34,785 nucleotides of DNA from a virus. The stretch is from IMG/VR virus record IMGVR_UViG_3300034281_000009, positions 1 to 34,785 of that record; one strand, given 5' to 3'. Each line of letters starts with the position of its first letter. Within the stretch, counting starts at the first letter, position 1. This document shows, piece by piece, positions 30,641 to 34,785 of the stretch. Position numbers and translations under genes: made by a program. The notes under the pieces are model-generated. The model made no database searches. It saw nothing but the letters and a program-made list of their open reading frames with translations, and was not told where the DNA came from.

Positions 30641-31567
30641 ATGGAAATTAATAATCAAATGGCAAGAAGAGAAGATAACACCAATGTTACAGCACATATA
30701 GTTGAAGGTAGACAGGTTACAGAAGTCCAAGGAATGGTATGTATGGCCAAGCAATATCCAAGAGACCAATATGAGGCCTTTAATCGGATCATGAAATCCT
30801 GTGAAAGAACAGCATTAGCTGAGAATGCAATTTATCAATATCCTAAAGGTGGAACAAAAGTAACGGGTCCTTCAATAAGACTTGCAGAAGCTTTGGCACA
30901 AAATTGGGGGAATATTGATTTTGGGATTATGGAGCTGGAGCAAAAGAATGGTGAAAGCTCAGTAATGGCTTATGCATGGGATTTAGAAACAAATACAAGG
31001 CAAACTAAGTTATTTCAAGTCCCACATGTTAGATATTCTAGGGCAAAAGGAAATGAAAAGCTGACGGATCCACGAGACATTTATGAAATAGTTGCTAATA
31101 ATGGTGCCAGAAGATTAAGGGCATGTATTCTTGGAGTAATACCAGGTGATGTTATAGATGCAGCTGTCGATAAGTGCCAAGAAACTTTAAAGAATGGTTA
31201 TAAGGAACCACTGGAAGATAGAATAAAAAATATGATTGCTAAGTTTGATAAGGAATTTAGTGTAAAGAAAGAAATGTTAGAAAAATTAATGGGATACAAC
31301 ATTAATGCCTTTACTGAAATGGATGTTGTAAAGCTCATAGGCATATTTAAATCACTTAGGGATGGAATGGCAAAGCGTGAGGATTACTTTGAAATTAAGG
31401 CTGAAAAGAAAGTCACTGAACCTGCATCAACAAAGCTAGATGGTAAGTTCAAAAAAGATGAAAAGAAAGATGGTAAGAAGGATGAAAAAGTTAAGGAAGA
31501 TTCAGAATCAAAAATAAATGAAGAGGATATTCAAAAATTACCTTGGGAAGGTGGCGAAGAGGAGTAA
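30641..31567 (+). CDS. Recombination protein, probable single-strand annealing type
   Basis: 308 aa. The central part (AKQYPRDQYEAFNRIMKSCE, then GTKVTGPSIRLAEALAQNWG, then RLRACILGVIPGDVID) belongs to a phage family encoded between SMC-like ATPases and PD-(D/E)XK nucleases and likely acting like RecT/Rad52 annealing proteins. The C-terminus (about 250-300) is a Lys/Asp-rich flexible tail ending LPWEGGEEE, similar to single-strand-binding partners' acidic tails. The family name cannot be given with certainty. Ribosome site AGGGGG precedes ATG 30641. Confidence 0.6.
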   Translation: MEINNQMARREDNTNVTAHIVEGRQVTEVQGMVCMAKQYPRDQYEAFNRIMKSCERTALAENAIYQYPKGGTKVTGPSIRLAEALAQNWGNIDFGIMELEQKNGESSVMAYAWDLETNTRQTKLFQVPHVRYSRAKGNEKLTDPRDIYEIVANNGARRLRACILGVIPGDVIDAAVDKCQETLKNGYKEPLEDRIKNMIAKFDKEFSVKKEMLEKLMGYNINAFTEMDVVKLIGIFKSLRDGMAKREDYFEIKAEKKVTEPASTKLDGKFKKDEKKDGKKDEKVKEDSESKINEEDIQKLPWEGGEEE

Positions 31568-32073
31568 TGCCTATTGCAATGGATTTAAATGGGCGTAAGT
31601 TTGGAAGGCTAAATGTTATAAAAAAGGCAGAAAAGCAAAATAAGCAAGGTGTTCTTTGGCTATGCAGATGTGATTGTGGAAATGAAAAGATTTTAGATAC
31701 TTATCATTTAAATTCAGGAAAAACAAAGTCATGTGGATGTCTACAACGTGAAGCTGTTAGCTCATTACTAAAGACTCATGGTATGAGAAACACGAGGTTA
31801 AATAGTATTTGGCGAGGTATAAAGACTAGATGCACTAATAATAAGCGTATTGACTATAAATTTTATGGTGGAAGAGGTATTAAATTTTGTACTAGATGGA
31901 TTAGATTTGAAGAGTTTTATAAAGATATGGGCAAAAGCTACGAGGAGCACGTAAGGCAATATGGAGAAAAGAATACAACCATAGATAGAATCAATGTAAA
32001 TGGTAATTATGAACCTTCAAATTGTGGGTGGGCAACAAGAAAAGAACAAGTAAAAAATAGGAGGAGTCAATGA
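31567..32073 (+). CDS. HNH-type homing endonuclease with CDCG motif
   Basis: 168 aa. It begins MDLNGRKFGRLNVIKKAE (residues 5-22) and has LCRCDCGNEKILDTYHLNSG, then KTKSCGCLQREA, a zinc-binding segment, and a C-terminal region TTIDRINVNGNYEPSNCGWA that closes the domain. This is a common phage homing endonuclease group. The upstream gene's TAA overlaps its ATG (TAATG); ATG 31579 is an alternative start. It sits between the annealing protein and the nuclease, so both neighbours are probably linked by an insertion. Confidence 0.8.
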   Translation: MPIAMDLNGRKFGRLNVIKKAEKQNKQGVLWLCRCDCGNEKILDTYHLNSGKTKSCGCLQREAVSSLLKTHGMRNTRLNSIWRGIKTRCTNNKRIDYKFYGGRGIKFCTRWIRFEEFYKDMGKSYEEHVRQYGEKNTTIDRINVNGNYEPSNCGWATRKEQVKNRRSQ

Positions 32074-32864
32074 TGGAATTAAATGATGAAAATTATTTTT
32101 CAATTGAGGCCGATAAGGAATTTATGTCAGTTTCACAATATAAAAGTTTTTTAACTTTATATGGAGGTTGTGAGGCGAAGGCTGTAGCAAAGATAAATGG
32201 TTTGTGGAAAAACGAGGAAAGTATAGCATTGTTAGTGGGTTCTTATGTACATGAACATTTTGGCGGTACGTTAGGGAAATTCAAAGTTGAGCATCCTGAA
32301 ATATTCACAAAACAAGGAGAATTAAAATCAGTATTTAAAGTTGCCAACGATATGGTGAATACTCTTGAAAATGATAAATCTGTAATGCAGATAATGAAAG
32401 GCTCTAAAGAAAAAATCTATACCTTTGAATTATTCGAGACTCCTTGGAAAATTAAAGTTGATGTTGAGAATGAGAAAGAAGGGTACATAGTAGACATTAA
32501 AACTACTAGAGACTTTGAAAAACAATGGATTGAAGTTAATGGAAGAAATGTGAAAGTTACCTTTGTTGAGGCTTGGGGATATTTAATCCAAGCAACCATT
32601 TATAAAACTGGAATATCAATTATTAAAAATACTAGTGACATTGATTTCTTTATAGTTGCAGTCACTAAGCAAAGTCCACCTGATAAGGTAGTTCTCTATT
32701 TCACAGAAGATGATTTTGAGAAAACTTTAAAGGAAATTGAGATTAATCTTCCTCATATCCTGGCTGTAAAAAACGGAGAGATTGAGCCTCAAAGATGTAA
32801 TAAATGTGATTACTGTAGGTCCACAAAAAAACTGGATCAGGCTATACATTGGTCAGAGTTGTAA
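32073..32864 (+). CDS. PD-(D/E)XK nuclease of the recombination set
   Basis: 263 aa of the Cas4/YqaJ-type or DUF3799-type phage exonuclease. Marks are LVGSYVHEHFGG (helix with conserved His), KVDVENEKEGYIVDIKTTRD (the D..E/D-x-K core) and a Cys-rich C-terminus QRCNKCDYCRSTK with three Cys that may bind metal or an Fe-S cluster. It would supply single strands for the annealing protein. ATG 32073 is preferred over ATG 32070 because of GGAGGAG at 32060-32066. It follows the HNH gene with a coupled start. Confidence 0.85.
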   Translation: MELNDENYFSIEADKEFMSVSQYKSFLTLYGGCEAKAVAKINGLWKNEESIALLVGSYVHEHFGGTLGKFKVEHPEIFTKQGELKSVFKVANDMVNTLENDKSVMQIMKGSKEKIYTFELFETPWKIKVDVENEKEGYIVDIKTTRDFEKQWIEVNGRNVKVTFVEAWGYLIQATIYKTGISIIKNTSDIDFFIVAVTKQSPPDKVVLYFTEDDFEKTLKEIEINLPHILAVKNGEIEPQRCNKCDYCRSTKKLDQAIHWSEL

Positions 32865-32894
32865 CAGAAATTGAATTGTAGGGGATGGTAAGAC

Positions 32895-33635
32895 TTGCCT
32901 TTACTTGGATGGATTAAACTACACAGGCAAATAAGAGAATGCTTTTTATATATGGATAGACCATTTGATCGTACCCATGCATGGATAGATCTATTAATGC
33001 TTGCAAACCATGAAGAGAAAAAAATCATATTAGGTAATGAAACTTTGATAGTTGAAAGAGGCACTTTAGTCACTTCAGAAGTAAAATTATCTATCAAATG
33101 GGGCTGGTCTAGGGCCAAAGTTAGAGCTTTTTTACACGTCACGCAAACGGATGGAATGTTGATCAAAAAAAGCACATCAAAGTATACAAGTATAACCATT
33201 GCAAACTATAGCTTTTACCAGGATGTACAACCAACCGAAAGTTATCAAAAAAACATCAAAAAAACATCAAAAAGACAGCAAAAAAACACAAACAAGAATG
33301 TAAAGAAGATTAAGAATGATAAAGAAGATATTATAAATAATATCATAGGAGATTTTTCTGATAATTTATTATTAATTAAGGCATTAGAGGATTTTATAGA
33401 AATGCGCAATTTAATTAAAAAACCTTTAACAGATAATGCTATCAAATTAATATTTGTGCAGCTCGATAAATTAGCAATTAATGATGACGACAAAATAACA
33501 ATTTTAAATAATAGTATTTTAAATAGTTGGCCAGGCGTTTACGAATTAAAAGGTGGTGATCAAACTGGAAAAGATACTAGCAAGGATAATGGAGAAGGCG
33601 AAGTTGAATACGACTTCTCTGAATTCGGAGGTTAA
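32895..33635 (+). CDS. Replisome organiser (DnaD-like initiator)
   Basis: 246 aa. Residues about 1-105 form a winged-helix domain of phage replication initiators (LGWIKLHRQIRECFLYMDRP, then ERGTLVTSEVKLSIKWGWSR, and KVRAFLHVTQTDGM). Residues about 112-140 are a Lys/Asn-rich linker, encoded by an A-tract iteron array. The C-terminal part (about 150-215) is a DnaD-like helical domain (DFIEMRNLIKKPLTDNAIKL). It would bind the origin and load the helicase with the DnaC-type partner encoded next. The start is TTG 32895, with AGGGGA about 9 bases upstream. Confidence 0.8.
   Translation: MPLLGWIKLHRQIRECFLYMDRPFDRTHAWIDLLMLANHEEKKIILGNETLIVERGTLVTSEVKLSIKWGWSRAKVRAFLHVTQTDGMLIKKSTSKYTSITIANYSFYQDVQPTESYQKNIKKTSKRQQKNTNKNVKKIKNDKEDIINNIIGDFSDNLLLIKALEDFIEMRNLIKKPLTDNAIKLIFVQLDKLAINDDDKITILNNSILNSWPGVYELKGGDQTGKDTSKDNGEGEVEYDFSEFGG
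33244..33287 (+). repeat. Phased A-tract iterons, candidate origin
   Basis: Four tandem 11-base units inside the replisome organiser gene: ATCAAAAAAAC (33244), ATCAAAAAAAC (33255), ATCAAAAAGAC (33266), AGCAAAAAAAC (33277). The A-tracts recur about once per helical turn, which should bend the DNA. Repeats within an initiator gene are typical of origins (as in the lambda O gene). Confidence 0.6.
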
Positions 33636-34314
33636 TTGTGAACTATGTAAAGATACATCATGGATATTAACTAAAGATGGTGCTTACACAAGATGTAATT
33701 GTTTTTATAAGGAACAGTTAAAAAGGATGTGGTTAAACTTTGGGGTTAATCCAGACAAGATAAAAAAACTGAATGCTTATGAAACATATGATGATGTAAC
33801 TACCAAGGCTAAGGAAATGGCTAGAAAATATATAAATGATTATAAAGATGAAAGTTTGGCATTATTAGGTAAGCCAGGAGCTGGTAAGACACATATTATT
33901 TTAGCTATAGGAGCAGCTTTATTAAATAAAAATATAAGAGTTGTGTATATGCCTTATTTAGAAGTGATGATGGAATTAAAAGCTAATAGCATGGATGAGG
34001 AGAATTATATAAAAATTATTGAAAAGTATTTGAACGCTAATTTACTGATAATTGATGATCTGTTTAAAGATAAAGTTAAAAATGGAAAGTTATTACCCAG
34101 TGGGCTTACAGAGGCTGATTTAAAACATATTTATAGAATTTTAAATGTTAGATATAACAACCATAGCCCTATTATAGTTAGTTCTGAGTGTACACCTAAA
34201 ATGTTAATGAATTTGGATGAAGCAATAGCGAGAAGGATCCTAGAGCCCTGCGGAAAAAATATTATAGTTTTTGGTGAAAAGCATAACTACAGCATGAGGA
34301 AATTTGAGAAATGA
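33589..34314 (+). CDS. DnaC-like helicase loader
   Basis: 241-aa AAA+ ATPase that loads replicative helicase. An N-terminal zinc-binding part (CELCKDTSWIL then RCNC) precedes Walker A GKPGAGKT and Walker B LLIIDDLF, followed by a sensor region and an arginine (EAIARRILE) fitting the AAA+ arginine finger. The start is uncertain: ATG 33589 is chosen, with GTG 33553/33556 possible. All fall inside the replisome organiser gene, so the two overlap and are translated together. The stop overlaps the next ATG (ATGA). Confidence 0.9.
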   Translation: MEKAKLNTTSLNSEVNCELCKDTSWILTKDGAYTRCNCFYKEQLKRMWLNFGVNPDKIKKLNAYETYDDVTTKAKEMARKYINDYKDESLALLGKPGAGKTHIILAIGAALLNKNIRVVYMPYLEVMMELKANSMDEENYIKIIEKYLNANLLIIDDLFKDKVKNGKLLPSGLTEADLKHIYRILNVRYNNHSPIIVSSECTPKMLMNLDEAIARRILEPCGKNIIVFGEKHNYSMRKFEK

Positions 34315-34505
34315 AAAGCGACGTACAAGTAAAAATCATACTGGGTACTCAAAATGAAAAATCAAAGAAATTAGAAGAATTTAAAGAAACACATAATATT
34401 ATTAAAGTTTTTGATCATGGTGGAGCAATGATAATTACGTGGAATTCTGGACAATTATCTTTTGATGATATTGAGGAGGTGCCAGATGGCGATGTCCCTT
34501 TTTGA
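34311..34505 (+). CDS. Small hypothetical protein
   Basis: 64-aa protein (MKSDVQVKIILGTQNEKSKK onward) with a strand-rich core (AMIITWNSGQLSFDD) and an acidic end. It is translationally coupled to the helicase loader (ATGA at 34311-34314) and overlaps the next gene. No family recognised; replication-region position only. Confidence 0.65.
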   Translation: MKSDVQVKIILGTQNEKSKKLEEFKETHNIIKVFDHGGAMIITWNSGQLSFDDIEEVPDGDVPF

Positions 34506-34716
34506 ACTTAAAGAAAAATTCAATATATTACTTAAAAAATTTAACAGAGCAGAGAAATGGTTAGACGATAAGAAAGTACCCTTAGCTAAAAAAGAAGAAT
34601 GGCTAAATCAAGGCAAAATGGAAGTTTTAACAATAGAATTAAGCTCTTTGATGAAAGAATATAAAAAACTAACTGGCATTGAAATGACAAAAGATGAAGT
34701 ATTTGAGGGATTTTAA
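34486..34716 (+). CDS. Small charged hypothetical protein
   Basis: 76-aa helical, Lys/Glu-rich protein (MAMSLFELKEKFNILLKKFN, then KWLDDKKVPLAKKEEWLNQG). ATG 34486 is chosen because GGAGGTG (34475-34481) fits it well; the longer reading from 34462 has no ribosome site. Similar small coiled-coil-like proteins are common after helicase loaders. Function unknown. Confidence 0.65.
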   Translation: MAMSLFELKEKFNILLKKFNRAEKWLDDKKVPLAKKEEWLNQGKMEVLTIELSSLMKEYKKLTGIEMTKDEVFEGF

Positions 34717-34742
34717 AAATATCTAATTAGGAGGTATGAAAA

Positions 34743-34785
34743 ATGTATAATCAAAAAACTAGATGTAGGCAATGTGAATTTGCAG
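34743..34785 (+). CDS. Partial gene, CxxC protein (cut by window end)
   Basis: ATG 34743 follows AGGAGG and the frame reads MYNQKTRCRQCEFA to the window end. The CxxC pair suggests a small zinc-binding protein, but only 14 residues are visible. Confidence 0.5.
   Translation, partial: MYNQKTRCRQCEFA

Overview
The window is one continuous stretch of a temperate siphovirus (HK97-type head, long non-contractile tail) of a low-GC Firmicute. A Clostridium-like host is the best guess, from the AT-rich codon use, strong AGGAGG-type ribosome sites, and gene families common in clostridial phages; no species can be named. An apparently intact attP core (the 3' half of a tRNA-Trp gene, 24374-24421, flanked by paired arm-type repeats) lies inside the phage gene order. 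This suggests the sequence is the circular, virion or otherwise excised form rather than an integrated prophage with host flanks.

Layout. 88-9570 (+): small and large terminase, portal, prohead protease, major capsid protein, a repeat-bearing capsid-associated protein, connector and head-closure proteins, tail completion and terminator proteins, major tail protein, and a tail assembly chaperone pair joined by a predicted -1 frameshift on T_TTT_TTT. 9585-20188 (+): tape measure with a C-terminal transglycosylase-like domain, distal tail protein, tail-associated protein, then an elaborate host-contact set: a duplicated beta-helix fibre, three small structural proteins, a collagen-like fibre and a SPRY-like protein. 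20220-20456: phi LC3-type holin followed by a terminator, with no endolysin beside it. 20551-22250: accessory cassettes with their own promoters (a consensus promoter with an embedded palindrome, a 58-aa HTH gene, a zinc-ribbon/DUF4352-like membrane protein).

Lysogeny is unusually rich in regulators. On the minus strand (23441-22278) two XRE repressors are followed by three paralogous 68-aa excisionase-like HTH genes. The first repressor probably starts at its transcription start (leaderless). A divergent promoter drives a 50-aa ribbon-helix-helix gene. After attP come a tyrosine integrase and an S24/LexA-like repressor on the minus strand, divergent from a Cro-like gene and a BRO/KilAC antirepressor, with TTCG-N4-CGAA operator-like sites. 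The phage thus seems to carry two repressor/divergent-promoter modules, one on each side of attP.

27496-34785 (+) is the early operon: small zinc-binding and AbrB-like proteins, a recombination set (SMC-like ATPase, a probable annealing protein, PD-(D/E)XK nuclease) interrupted by two HNH homing endonuclease genes, then a DnaD-like replisome organiser containing a phased A-tract iteron array (candidate origin), a DnaC-type helicase loader, and small hypotheticals, the last cut by the window end.

All functional calls rest on reading motifs and gene order; no database search was run.
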